A stretch of DNA of 64,000 nucleotides from Paraspadella gotoi (GCA_051294375.1 CM119265.1:8440772-8504771), one strand, 5' to 3'; positions 11,961 to 24,856 are shown, numbered from the stretch's first letter. Translations and numbers: made by a program. Notes: generated by a model from the sequence alone, not told the origin.

Positions 11961-12851
11961 CTCTTGCCTGCACATTTAAAACTCGTGGTGGGAGAAGACC
12001 AGGTTTTTTTCCTTTCAATCCTTTTAAATCTCAGCCATCGGATGCTTGTGGACCCAGAAAAAAAATTTAAGAAATTTTTCAATCTTTAAGCTCTCAATTA
12101 GATCCGTGTGCCCGTCTCTCTCTCTCTCCGCTCTCTTCTCCTCTCTCTCATCACTCTCTTAGATCTCTCTCTGTCTCTCTCATGCTCTCCCTGCTCATCT
12201 CCGGTCTCTCTCTCTCTCTCTCTCTCTCGTTTTGTTTTTCTTTCGTTTTCAAGATTTCTAGTTTTTCTTTCTCGCATAATCGAGGATCTCTCTCTTTCGG
12301 GACTCGTCATGCGCCACAATTTTCTTTATTTTTTTTATAGTAAAAAAAAAGAAGAATTTTAATTTATTTTTTTCTTGTTGTCGGTCAAAAGCTGAACTCT
12401 CGCCTGTTTGTTTCGACGAAACCAACGAATAAGACTCACCCGTCGCCATTGGCAACGAGGAAAGCGTCTCAAAAATTATCCAACTTCGATTGACGTTTGT
12501 TTGTAAACGAAAAATCTAATTTTCCCTTCGATTATCTCTCAGTAAAAAAAGTTTTTACGCGCCAACCGGAAAATTAAAAAAAAACCCGCTTTTTCCCAAA
12601 TTAATGATAAAAAAACTCTTTTCTATAAAGCTCATTCGTTGGGGTCTCCTATGACGAATTCCTCGGGGTAAATCAAGACGCCATTGACTTGGGACACCTT
12701 CGCCTTTTGAATCAACATTTCGCTGCCCCGCCCTCCTATTTTTACACTTTTTTCCCATTCTTCTTCACGATTTTTTATCCAAAGTCATCGCATAATTCTT
12801 CGCGCATTCCTCCTACACTTCGCCCTATTTAAAAATCTTTCACAAAAAAAC

Positions 12852-13184
12852 ATGTCTCTCCCGAGCCACCAGACCTGGTCTTATCACCAACCCCTACAGC
12901 AACTGATGCAGCAGCATCTTCAACTGCAGTCGGTCGTCAAGCCGTCAACGCTGCCGACGACGATGGGGCTGCAGCCCGTCTACGAGGCTCCGCTGCTGCA
13001 TCCGAGCATCGGGCATCCCGTCGACCAGACTTTCGTCCAACCGATGATGCAACCGATGAGTCAACGTTTCGGGCAAACTTTAGGTCAAACGGTCGGACAA
13101 CGGATCGGTCAAACTCTGGCTCAGCCAATCGGCGGATTCGGTTTCCTACCCGCCCCCTCCGTCGTTGCTCCTATGTCGTACATC
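12852..13184 (+). CDS. Candidate first coding exon, Gln/Pro/Met-rich protein
   Basis: 111 codons from ATG to a perfect donor (ATC|GTAAGT) in phase 0. The protein begins MSLPSHQTWSYHQPLQQLMQ and has a semi-repetitive middle in which GQ plus three residues recurs (GQTLGQTVGQRIGQTLAQ), then GGFGFLPAPSVV. Codon choice is GC-rich in third positions and unlike the surrounding AT-rich DNA. I do not recognise a family. Translation past the donor would give a lower-complexity 31-residue extension and a stop at 13278. No second exon could be linked; a (ACG)n array follows at 13274. Possibly a low-complexity transcription-related or secreted protein, but that is a guess. Confidence 0.5.
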
Positions 13185-13273
13185 GTAAGTTGGGCTAAAA
13201 TCAATGGCGGGAATTTTTCAATAAATAATTTATTAACTTTCTATGGGAACCTAATGAAACGCGACGAAGAAGG

Positions 13274-13279
13274 AAGCTA

Positions 13280-13327
<48 letters not shown>
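13274..13327 (+). repeat. (ACG)n triplet array
   Basis: About 18 ACG units directly after the end of the 12852 open frame. Confidence 0.97.
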
Positions 13328-13949
13328 TCTTTAAAGTTCTTCCTTTAGTTCGAAAGGAATTCCCGTGAGGACCAGACCTAATCACTCCCGGTCGTTTAGC
13401 GATTTTCTTTTTCCTGGTTAGATTAATCGTGATGTCTTTTTCTTTGTTTTTTCTACGTCCTCCTTCGTCTGAAAGTTTTATTTTCATTCATTATTTTCTT
13501 TAAATTGATTTCCCAATTTTATTGGTTAAAGTTCATGCACCCTCGGTTCTTATCCTTTACTTTCTTATTTACTTTTTCTCATTATTCAATCCTCATTCAA
13601 TCTGCATCCTCTGACGATTCAAATTCTTATCGTCTTTTCTTCGACCTCCGTCCTCTGGCGTTTCAAACCTGATCTCCTTTGACTATTACTTTCTCCCTCC
13701 CCTCGGTTTCCTACGAGTTCCGAGGAAAAGAGGGAGAAAGAAAGAAAAAAGGAAAAAAAAGAAAGAATTAATATCGTTTGAGGAAGAAAAGAAAGGAAGG
13801 AAGGAGACTTTTTGACTTGAGACTTGAGACTTAAAGAGCCAAATCTTTCGTGCAGTGAAAACAGGAAATCGAGTTTGGAATCTACGGAGATTTTTCTGCT
13901 TTTTTTTAAATGGAGGTTATTAGTCATGGAGAGAGGGTCAGGTGCGGTT

Positions 13950-14038
13950 AGAGAGAGAGAGAGAGAGAGAGAGCGAGAGCACAAAATAATTTTTTAAGTC
14001 AATTTTTTTAATATTCCTTGGTTTTGGAATCGGATGAC

Positions 14039-14109
<71 letters not shown>

Positions 14110-14170
14110 CACAAAATAATTTTTAAGTCAATTTTTTTAATATTCCATGGTTTGAATCGGATGACGTCAC
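13950..14170 (+). repeat. ~130-bp tandem duplication with (GA)n
   Basis: (GA)n-GCACAAAATAATTTTTTAAG-TCAATTTTTTTAATATTCC-GAATCGGATGACG occurs at 13950-14040 and again at 14041-14170, with small indels and one T/A change. Confidence 0.8.
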
Positions 14171-15439
14171 GATCCTGTTTTGATGCCAAACAACATTTTT
14201 CCTCTTTTTTTTTTTTTTAAATTCGCGTTGAATTAGCGTTGAGATTAACTGACAGATTCAACGACTCCCCAATCGAATCAACAATGCAAATACTATATTT
14301 TCCAATTTAAATAATTGCTTTCTTTAAAAATCTTCGAATCGATAAATGTATAACGATTAGATTAGGTTTACATTTCACTTTTCCTCAGTCAAATTTAACA
14401 TATCGTATCCTTTTCCGGCCGTTTAACTCGTTTGAGTCGTAACACGTAACAAATTCCACTCAAGTCGAAAAAGTTGATTAATGATTAACCGCCGACTTAA
14501 AAATTGAAAGAGAGAGAATGTGAATGAGTTGGGAAGAAAAATTAAGATTTCAGATGAAAGATAAGAAAACAAGGGAGTCGGAAAGAATTCCATCAATATC
14601 GTTTTATACATTATCATTATCAATCGGGGGAGAGAGAGAGATAGAATTGAAATTTGGAATTTAAAAAGCAAAAAGATCCGATAGCTTTAGCTTGTACTTT
14701 TAAACAGCCTAAATAAGCTACCTTATATCTATGATTTGTAAGTTTAATAGTTTTTTTGAGTTTCATGGTACTGAACGCTGATCAATTCTAAATATTTTAG
14801 TGAGAAATGAGCATGGGCTCTTTCAACTCACAATTAGCAGACATTTTATGCTGTTGGAGAAACCCGATCACCACGCCACAGCGTTGTATTTAGTGATACA
14901 TTATGTATAAAGATATTAATCGATCATGTTAGTGTTGATAATAACTATCAAATAATGAGTTTAGTTTTTATATATTTGTTTTTAATTCTTGCGTAGCAGA
15001 TATATTGTTTGTACGTATTCAGTAAGTGGATCATGCTTGCTCATGCCAATGGCAATATTTTGATCTTATATGAAGTAAAACTTATGAAAGACTTTAATTG
15101 CTCGTAATTGTATTTCAAATTTTTCCAGTGACTAAGAAACCACAGATAATAAACATGGTGTGAATAGTAAAAAATGTAACTACTAGGTGATGAAATAGTT
15201 GAATGAACTAATTTTAAAAATAAATCTTCGTGTAATATAAAGAGAAAATTCTATTAATTTGGTAAATATTTCGACTTTGCTTTAAAAAATAAGTCATTAA
15301 TATGGCGGTTGTCCATGTAAGTTTCGTCAATTTCATCCTAGAAGTATATACTGTGTCACAAAACAGGGATTCTCTCATTGAATAAAAAAAGTTTACATCA
15401 TAGTTTTTTTAAAGAAGGACATCTTGTAATAAAGGATAC

Positions 15440-16170
15440 ATTTAGATTTTGCTGGGCATAGTCCTTAAAAACACGTGTTGCACCATTCATCCAGAGATGA
15501 AGGGTCTGCTTGTAGAGATCTACACGCGTGCATCATAGTTTCCGTGAGACTTGACCAGGCCAGAAGAGTCATCGGCAATAATTGTGAGGCATTATCTAGT
15601 GACCTTGTGTCCTTAAGGTCGATTGTTAGTGGTTGGTTTGGTGCACATGAACTAATGATTTTGTGTATAGCAAGTGGTTTTATGATAGGGAGATCCTCTA
15701 TATAGAAGCGCAAATAGTTTCGGATTAGGACGTGCTCCTTGTGGTGAGGCACACAGAATGTCCAATCAAATCAGGAACTTTCTCACGTGAAACAACGACG
15801 AAATTTTTCTTATTTGTCAAAAATGAGCAAATTATTTTTTAACATGCCATATATAGTTTAAATTGATTATGTATATGAGAACCTTGTCAGCGCAAATGTT
15901 TGTCAAAATAAGAGCATTTTGCATAGTCTAGCGTGACAAGGATATGTTGCCACCTCTATTTTTGAAAACCAAAATGCGCATCTTCAACGAGACGAAGTAT
16001 GTTTTCAGGTTGCGGATCTTCCTTTTTTAAAACTCTGATTGTAATTCGCGTCTTTTGTTTCCTATTGTTAAGCGCATCATAATTAAACCCTGGTAAAATA
16101 AGTCTTTCAAGGAAGCTTACCGAGCACAGAAGCAAGCCTAATTGGTCCTGTATTTCGAGGATTGGGTTGA
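15440..16170 (-). pseudogene. Decayed non-LTR retrotransposon reverse transcriptase
   Basis: Pieces of a LINE reverse transcriptase appear in order on the minus strand, in shifting frames with stops. Near 16163-16110, NPRNTGPIRLASVLGKLP matches the NYRPISLLSVLGKL motif. Near 15950-15900, ILVTLDYAKCSYFDKH matches the DLSKAFD catalytic block with changes. At 15752-15690, VPHHKEHVL then NYLRFYIEDLP matches VPQGSVL..YINDLP. At 15510-15470, LQADPSSLDEWCN matches the LQxDLxxLxxWC motif. The FADD box is not recognisable. The clade (CR1, Jockey or similar) cannot be assigned. Flanks from 14.7 to 16.7 kb are free of microsatellites and may be the rest of the element. Confidence 0.55.
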
Positions 16171-17261
16171 TCTTACCCTGCTAGAATTACACGGATATTG
16201 CATTTTCGCAAGTATCGTGGGAGAAGTAGCCAAAACTTGAAGCAAGAGCAAAATAATGGATGAAAGGATTTTAACTTGTATTGAAGAAAAATTTTTAACA
16301 TGTTGTGAGTAATTCATCATGTCCGGTGCAGATCTTGTTTTCAGATTTTAATAGTCTCATGATATTTAGTGGCTTTAATGTGTCTTTAATAAAGTCATTA
16401 AATTCTGGGTCATCAAAAACATTTCCTTCACTGCCGGTTGAAGAATGTTTGAATATTCACTGATTTTATCTTCCCACAATATTTTTAACCCACTCGTCAT
16501 TTCGCTGGAGGGAACTGAGTTTTGCCTGCGTAATGATGGATTTCAGATTCGGCACGCATGAATTTCCAAATTGCCCTTTGTGGTCACTGTTGAGTACCGT
16601 CGGCCTTTTTAAGGCATAGCTTCAGGTGGAAATCTTGTCTTTTGAGGTTGTTATTTCATTAATAAGTTGTCCACTTTTTTTGCTGCATGGCTCTTCTCCG
16701 GCTAAGAGTGTCATTTGCTTTTTACGGTAGTATGCACTATAAAGTCTTTTATTTTATATATCGAGAGAGAGAGAGAGAGAGAGAGGAAACGATAAAGTCC
16801 ACATCCATCTCTTCTCCATTGTGTCGAGGGAATTTTTCTTTTTTCCCCCACGCGAATTCAATCATATTTTTCCTTTCTTTTCCTCTTTTTCCTTTTTTTA
16901 ATGCCCTTTTTATTTATTTTTTTACAAGTTGTACTCGGCGGTCGCCGAAAACCTTTAGTTCTTCTTCATTTTTCGTTTTTCTGCTTCTAGATTTAATCTT
17001 CAACTTTTTTTCCCCTTTTATTTCCTATTAAATGTTTATTTCTCTTTCTAAAATTTCGTTCTTCTTCCCTCTTTTGCTCTTCTCGCTCTCGCATCGTCTT
17101 TCCCCGAAAGAATTGTTTATTTGGGAAAAGTCATCGTCGTTTCTGTTCGTTTTTACGAGACTTCGTTTTATATCGAGTTTACTTTAGTCTCGCGACCCGA
17201 AAATAAAAAAGAAAGAATTTGTTTTCTTCTTCGTTTAACTTCAATGATACACTTTCAAAAT

Positions 17262-17335
17262 TATGAAATTGGTACAACCAATATAAAAATTATCCATTCA
17301 TTTAATAAATAAGCTATCTTGCCCCTGACTTTGGA
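17262..17335 (+). repeat. Dispersed AT-rich repeat, copy A
   Basis: ATGAAATTGGTACAACCAAT...CATTCATTTAAT...ATAAGCTA, related over roughly 55-75 bp to 24452-24520. Likely part of an unidentified interspersed element. Confidence 0.6.
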
Positions 17336-17518
17336 CAACATAATGACCAAGCTTTCAATCAAGACTCTCTCACAGTCTCGTTTATTCGCTCCCAGAGTAC
17401 CTGGCTTCCCAAGAGCTCCACTCTACAACATGGCTCTAGTACAATCGTCACGAGTGCGCTTCTTTCCACTCCACTCCTCTTTCACTCTACTCCACACCTT
17501 GCCACTCCTATTCGATCA

Positions 17519-17554
<36 letters not shown>

Positions 17555-17680
17555 CTCTTTCTCTCTCCCTCCCCCATTCTTTGGTCGACTCGTCGGCAAA
17601 ACGATGATTCAGATTTCCTCCATAGAACCGTTTGACGCGCTCCTTATGGGCGCTAAAAGCTCTCAATCTCTCTCTCTTTC

Positions 17681-17690
17681 TTTCTTTCTC

Positions 17691-17770
<80 letters not shown>

Positions 17771-17771
17771 T
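17681..17771 (+). repeat. (TTTC)n microsatellite
   Basis: Near-perfect TTTC array, preceded by (CT)n. Confidence 0.97.
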
Positions 17772-19441
17772 GAAAATTAAAAGAATCCTTTCATTTCGCA
17801 TTATAAAAGGAAAAGCAGAGTTGGTGAAATGAAAAAAAATGAAAGAAAAAAAAAATGATGGAAGAAAATAATAAAGGGAAAGAAATAGACGAAGAAAAAT
17901 ATAAAAAGAAAGAAAGAAAAAGAAAAAAGAAAGAAAGACATTAAAAATAGAAAGAAAATACCAAGTTTATAAAAAAAACAAAAAAAAACCAGAATGTCGG
18001 AGAGTAGACAGTGGGAGTGAAAGAAAATTTCTGTCCGGGTCGAAATTAAAAAAAAAAAAAATTTATGGTTTCCACACACATTTCATTCCCTCATTCATTT
18101 ATGAATATCCGACTCGCGTCTGTTCCTCATTAATTTCAAGGATCCTTTGGGTCCAAATTACTTCGAGATGAATTCATTTTTTTTTGGTGGTCGAGTTCAA
18201 AAAGGCGGAATGTACGAAGTTTCTTTTCTCCTCTATCGTTTCACAGTTTTACCGTCGGTCCGAATATAAATCAGGCATGAGAAAGATCATAAACAATAAT
18301 TGGTCGTACCGTGAACTCTGGATTTAAGGACTCTCGACTTGGAAGAGACCGAGTTTTTAAAAAGGCGGAAAATTTTAGTTTATTTTACTAGCAACACGAT
18401 ACATACAAATCCCCAGCGCGTCGAGTACATTTTTTTTTCGGTTATTCTTCGTTGGTTTAATTGATTAAAAAAACATAAACAAATGAAGGTCAGACGATGA
18501 TTAAAAGCTGTGAATCTGAAGGGATTGCCTTCTCCAACTGTGAATCTGTGATCGTTGATTGCGGTGGTTTGACTCGCGATTTCGTCACGAGGTCACGATT
18601 CAAGAGCCTCATGAGATTCACACGGAACCGAGTTGAGGTGTGAAAGGGGTGGGGGGAAAGAGGGGGGGGGAAGGGTCGGGACTGAGGAAGGGTAAGGGTT
18701 GAAGTAGATAATGAAACACCTTTAGAAGAGGAAGACAAATGCAAAGCAAACAGTGGGAAGGAAAATGACGTCAAGTCTCCAAATTTTAAACTTTTCAGCG
18801 TATTTCTCAATAATGATCAATATTTAAACTTGTAAAAGTATTATTAATGAGTAATATTCGAGGCATTCGTTGAGTTAATAATTATTGTCTGATTTGAAGA
18901 TAAATTACGTCCTAGAGAGATATTTAAAAAAAATGTGAACGGTACGAATCGTATTGCCTTGTGCTTTGTTTTGATTTGTTTGTTTTTAATTAAAACAGAA
19001 AAAAACAGTCTTACTATTACAAATACTACGTCACTTTCTATTTTAATTTTTATACTTCCTCGTTTAAATGGTTTTTAAATTTAATTCGAGACAGAGTGCG
19101 ACAGGGCTCGAAGACCAATTTAATCTCGAAATCTAGAACCGAGAGAAATAAAAAAAATATAACGAAAAAACTAAAAAAGTTGGAAAGAAATTGTAAAAAA
19201 AAAGGAGTTAAAAAAAACCTGTTTTAATCAAAATGGGAAAAAATTCTGAGCTGTGGTTCGGATTCCGAAGTCCCAGTAGCTGGGTCTTGAACAAACAGCA
19301 AAGTGTTTGCAGGGTTTTTAAACTGGTTAAACCAAAGTAAAAACTCATCTTTAAAAATAGAAAAATTAATAGTTCGGCTACTGTGAAGTGAGCTCCTGTT
19401 GTTTTTGTAAATGTAATTACTACGTTCGGTTCCTGTGCCCA

Positions 19442-19557
19442 GAGCATTCTGAAGGCCTGGTGAAAGGGGATAAGTTTGAGAAAAGGAATTTATGGAAAAG
19501 CATCGGATGGAGAAAAGAATCGGTTGAGACGCCATTCAGAGTTCGGAGAAACAATTG
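19442..19557 (+). CDS. Candidate internal exon, unknown
   Basis: Bounded by an acceptor-like CTGTGCCCAG (ending 19441) and a strong donor TGG|GTAAGTG (after 19557). The only frame open across it reads HSEGLVKGDKFEKRNLWKSI and ends PFRVRRNNW. Phase 2 in, phase 0 out. An acidic open frame follows at 19563. No homologue recognised. Confidence 0.3.
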
Positions 19558-19562
19558 GGTAA

Positions 19563-19790
19563 GTGAAGGAGTGGGGGAGTGAGGTCTGGGATAAGTTGGA
19601 GGCCAGAAAGAATGGAGGGAAGGAAAAAGCAAATGCAGAAACTGAAACAATCAACGTCAAAACAAATTTGTCGCCTGAGGTCGTCGGCTACGACGACGAC
19701 AACGACGACGACGACGACGACGACAATGAAAACGTCGAGAAAAGGCAAAGAAAAAGTCAAGCACCAGAGGAAAACTTAGAGAACGACTAG
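19563..19790 (+). CDS. Candidate acidic ORF (75 aa) with poly-Asp run
   Basis: Reads MKEWGSEVWDKLEARKNGGK, then AETETINVKTNLSPEVVGY, then a (GAC)n-encoded Asp run and a basic/acidic end (EKRQRKSQAPEENLEND). The flanking non-repeat parts look protein-like. However, purine-rich DNA gives Lys/Glu/Asp-rich frames easily, and a Thr-rich alternative frame is also open. Doubtful on its own; of interest because it recalls the poly-Asp tail of the phosphatase. Confidence 0.25.
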   Translation: MKEWGSEVWDKLEARKNGGKEKANAETETINVKTNLSPEVVGYDDDNDDDDDDDNENVEKRQRKSQAPEENLEND

Positions 19791-22766
19791 TACTACGTAA
19801 AAATTCTGTCAAAAGCAGCTAAATCAAAAAAAGTTTGGTTGTGAAAAAGTGGCCGTCAAAACAACGGAGCAAAAACCGCGGTGGAAGGAAAAAGGAAAAA
19901 GTGAAAAAAAACCCAAAAAACAACAACAACAGTCGCTTTAAAAACGGATATTACTCAGAGAATACCTAAATAATTATAACCTTTTTTTTTAAATGGCTTG
20001 ATTATTTTGATGCACTCGTCTTTGGTTTTTGGTTTTCTCCTTTCAAATCAGCCCTTCTCCTTGTTTTGATCCGTTTAATCCCGGGAGTTAATATCCGTTT
20101 TTATTATTTGTTTTTTCCCTTTAATTTTAGTGACTCGAGAAAATACGCTTTATTAGAATAGGGTGAGACGGCGTGAAAGAATTCGTCGTCGTCGTCGTCG
20201 TCGTCGTCATCGTCGTGAGATCATCTCTGTCAATATTCCGCTCATTTCGTTTCTGTGGAAAAACGAATGATCATTTATTAAATCGTAAACGTCGTGGTTA
20301 TCGCTTTTTTTGTCATTGTGTGGTCTTAACATTTTTAAAGAAGTTATTGTGATTTTGATCAGAGTATCATCGTCGTCGCTAGCTTCGTGGTCGTCGTTAT
20401 CGTCGTCGTCGTCAGTCAGAAATTCTCTGGAGTAGCTCCCGGCTCCGGTTCGCGCGCGTTTTTTTAATTCGAATCATGAATAATTCTTCTCGTTTACCTT
20501 TTTTTTCTCGCAACGAGCGGTGATTCTTGACGAACTTCATTTCCGAAAAATCCTCGATGTGTGGTCCAGACGGAGAAGAGTTTTCACCGTGGAGAGATGG
20601 TGGGAGTCAATATATAATAGATAATATATTTATTATATATTATATTTATCCCTTTTCAAAAAGTGCACATACGTGGCATTACTGTAGTACGCTGACGACT
20701 GAACGGCAAACACTGACAAGTATTCAAATAATTTTTGCAATTTTCATGACATAAACTTTAGCAATGACAAAGAAGGTGACAACGACCTATTTCGGAGAAA
20801 ATGAAGACCCTAACGACTAATTTCTACTACAACGACGACGACTCGGTTGTCATCTCGAAAATTATTCATCGTTATCATTTTCGTTACTGAAGCTTTGAAT
20901 TTCTCTTCCTTGAGAAATATATTCGTTATGCATTATTCATAATTCATTAAGTATTTCTGAACGAGGAAATGTGTCGAATAAGGCTGGGCTAGTGGAGGGG
21001 TGAAGAGAAGGATAATGACTTACAATGGGAGGACATTTGGAAGTAGCGACTGGCTAATCCTCCATGGGAATTGAAATGGAAACATGGAAGGGAGACAAAG
21101 GAAAATGGGAACGTTACTTATGTTAAATATTTATATATTTATATATTTATATTATGAAAAGCTAGTGCAGAAAATGAAAAATACAAAGAGAGAAAATAAG
21201 TGTTTTAAAAAAGTATTTAACTAATGAAAATTAAAATCCGTGATTGAAATTTTTTTTTTATCGAAAGGTTTAATTTAAAAATATCCTCCATTCATCAAAG
21301 GCAAAGATAAACTAAGCATTATTTAGAAAATTCGGCTCAAAATAAAACAAAAGAATTTACGAAATAACCGATTGCGTGACGTTGACCGCCGTCTCTAAAA
21401 GTTGATACAAAACGGTCATTTCTCGGAAAAGATGAGGAAACAAAAAATGAAAAGCGAGGAAAAAGGAAAGCAGTCAAGAGAGATTATTGAATCTGGAAAG
21501 AAAAAGACAATTAGGACATTAATCAATTTGGGTAAAAAGACCTAAAAATTATCATTAACTTTAATACCTTTAACAATATTTGATAACGAATTACTTTTTT
21601 TTTTAATCCGAAGACGCAAGAAATTCGATACCCGAAATCGATGACTGTGGAGAATCTGTGGAGAATCAGGAAAAACAGAAGAGCAACGGGATCGAGGCGC
21701 GAAGATTTAAGAAGAGAATGAGCGATTAACCTTGAGGATTTTCTTGAGGGGAAGAGGTTGATGGATGAGGGGGCAGGAAAGGAGGGCGGGGGGGGGGGAA
21801 GGGGGGTAAGTGGGGAGGTAGATGAGAGAAGGAGAGGATGAGATGGTGGAAATTAAGGAGGAGGTAAAGAATACCGCGGAAGATATAAGATTAAAGATAA
21901 CTTTAGCATATTAGATTTTTTTAGCATTTTCGCATGTTACATTTTTGTATAATTCTCTGAGAATATATCTTTCTTACTAAACATAGAAAAGTCAGGTGGA
22001 ATTACAAGTATAATTAAAGTTGTTAACTAGCAATTATGATAATTAAATCATTAATTATTTAGCTATTAATTGAACCACAAACAAAAATGATCATTTACCA
22101 ATGTAAAATATTAATATTAAACCTTTAGTGCAATAGAACAAAAATTTATTAAAGCTTAATCAGAATACGACAATATGCAAATGAGATTGAGGAACTCAAT
22201 CTCATTTGATATAAATCCACAAATTAATCTGCTACATTTGTATATAAAAGAAACTCAAACTCAAAAATGACGGTTTATTAGGATGAAAATTAGAGTTAAA
22301 TTCTTTCACCCTTACCCGATACAACATAATCCGCTCGCCAAGTCGAATCGATAAAAGCAGGGAAGGCGGTTGTATGAGAAAACCGTCTTGCGTGGAATAT
22401 GAGACGTGGAAGCCGGTTGATGGTTATTGGATGTTGTACATGTCTGGCGTCGTTTCCATGGAAAACCGAGGCCGGGGTGGGTGAGAGAGGCGAGGGGGGA
22501 AGTCACGTGACGACGAGACGCAGGTGGATCGTGTGTTGACGGAGATGAAAGCGCACCGAAGGAGGGGGGAAGGAAGAGGATTAGAGTGGAACAAAAATTT
22601 TGAATATGTCAAAGAGAATTATCCAATTTATTCGAGGCTCGAGGGGAAAAAATTGTGTTGATTCTGAAAACTCTTTTCTTCGAGTCTTTCGACCTTCGTT
22701 AAAAAAAGAAGAAGAATAAAAAAAAAAAAGGAAAATGGGAAATTGAGAGACTAAGCTTCTTCCTTT

Positions 22767-22769
<3 letters not shown>

Positions 22770-22853
<84 letters not shown>
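22770..22853 (+). repeat. (CT)n microsatellite, longest pure run
   Basis: About 84 bp of uninterrupted CT. Other (CT)n or (GA)n tracts over about 40 bp lie near 1167, 1675, 2694, 8685, 11870, 12115, 14041, 17520, 27113, 27661, 28858, 34399, 35094, 36572, 40312, 43087, 52804, 56836, 57731, 58545, 58983, 59993, 60240 and 61002. Confidence 0.98.
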
Positions 22854-22856
<3 letters not shown>

Positions 22857-24451
22857 CTCTTGTCAGGTTATTACTTTTTTCATTAAATTTAGGAGAGTAA
22901 AAAAAAAATAAGGTGATTATGATTCCAGTTTGCGTTTAGGGGAAAAAAAAAGTTATTCCGCTAAATTTAAGAAAATAATCAACTGTGGGCGAAATTGAAT
23001 CTTTGCGCGAGAAAAATGATATTCGGGCGAAATTAGGTTTTATATTGGGCAATGGGCATGATTAAAATATTAAAATATTCAACTTAAGTTGTTCCGTTTA
23101 CCGGTATACGTATTATTGTAAATTGTAAATATTTAATTAATTAAAACATTAGTTAAATTAGTTAAATAGTTGTCTCCGTAATGTTTTGTTAAAACCAACA
23201 AGGATGAGAAATATTCTTTATAATCCCCATGTTGGTTGCAATTTCAACGTACTTGCACTGGCTGTGTAATTTAATTTACGGTGGTTAAATTTTTTCTCCC
23301 GATTCATGAATGATGGAATATTTAATGGATTTAGAAAAGCGTATAATGAACCGTAAGAAATTGGCCTTTGTCACTTTTAATCTTTCCCGCTTCTTCCGTT
23401 TATTTCCTACAAATTCCTGTCTGACTAAAACTCCTCCTCCCAGCGACAAAGACATTGACAAATGACAACTCATGGCACAATTCCGACAGCTAAAGCGTCG
23501 CTGTTCAATTGCGAGGACGAAACCAATAAAATACTCGGAAGAAACGTGACAAAGCAAATCAAAATCCGTTAACGGAGAATCGATGAACTATAGAAAAAAA
23601 ATGATTTGAGAAGAAATACTATTGAAAAATTGAGAAAATGAGAAAATTGCAAAAAAAGAAATCTAAAAAATAAATGAAAAATTGAAGTTTGAGGGGAAAA
23701 TGAATCGGAAGTTCAAAACACGAAGATGGATGGATGTATAAATGAAGGAGTGAATGAATGAAAGAATGAATGAATGAATGAATTAATGAATTAATAAAGA
23801 AATAAATGAATGAATGAATAAATAAATGTATAAGAGAAAAAAAAGTGAAGAAAATTTAAAAAGAAGAAAAGAAAGACAAAATGAAAAAAAAGCAAAAAAG
23901 AAAGGGAGATGCGAAATAACTGCGTCCTAGTAAAAAACAAAAAAAGCAATGAAATTTTCTAAAATATTTTGAAAGCTCGTCAGCGTCGTTGTCTTCGTCG
24001 TCATCATCGTCACGCTCTGACTTTCCCGCAAAAGTCTTCAATTTCCTTTTCCAAAGACGAACAATTTTTTTCCTTCTTTTTGTGGATTTTCCTTTTTCGA
24101 AATTCATGAACTCAGTTTTCTGAATGATGCGCCTCTATTGAAAAAAGGGGAAGACGCTTAAAAGCAGTCGTTCTCGGGAGGTTTTTTTTGGTTGAAAACG
24201 GCAGATGGCTCTAATTGGTTTGACACTGGACCCTGTTTTGATTCCAAAAGATCTCTTTAGCCTCATTATAACCTCAATCGTTATTTAAATCACCTTTTTG
24301 AGGGCTGCTTAAAATTGAACGGCTTCTTTCTATTAAAAAAAAATATTTCTGTTTTTTTTTTTTAAATACCTCCGGAGCAGATAATTAAATTTAACGAAAA
24401 GAGCAGATATATTGTAATTATAATCTCAATATAAAAGAAATGCCGCAAATG

Positions 24452-24520
24452 TATGAAATTGGAACAACCAATATATAAATTGTCCATTCATTTAATCGAT
24501 AAGCTAATTTTGGACAGGAT
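24452..24520 (+). repeat. Dispersed AT-rich repeat, copy B
   Basis: Partner of 17262-17335; shares ACAACCAATAT, TCCATTCATTTAAT and TTTGGACA with a few substitutions. Confidence 0.6.
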
Positions 24521-24856
24521 ATGCAGGGTTAAGCCTCTATCCCTCTTACAAGATAATAACAAATAATTTTAAGGAATTCTTATTTTTCAAAAGTTAACAC
24601 CCCGCCCTCGTGTCCAAAGGCCGACTTTGTTTACTCAGACAGACACTTGAAAAAAAAATCCGTTTTTCATCGGCCGCTCTTCTCAGAGAGTGTCATGATA
24701 ATTGACATTCAAAAATGTTTACGCTACTTTTTTTTTCGTGGTTTAAATTGTGATATATTTTTTGACGGGAGAGAAAATCGGAGATAAAAAACGAAGTCGA
24801 CGGTGAGAAAAACGTCAAGTCGCCGATGGCGTCGCTTCTGTCTTGACAAATGAACA

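Larger units (their letters stand above)
16171..19441. other. Gene-free stretch
   Basis: Mixed AT-rich DNA with (GA)n, (CT)n and (TTTC)n arrays, an A-rich purine run (17820-17960) and one copy of a dispersed repeat. Nothing coding is recognised. Confidence 0.65.
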
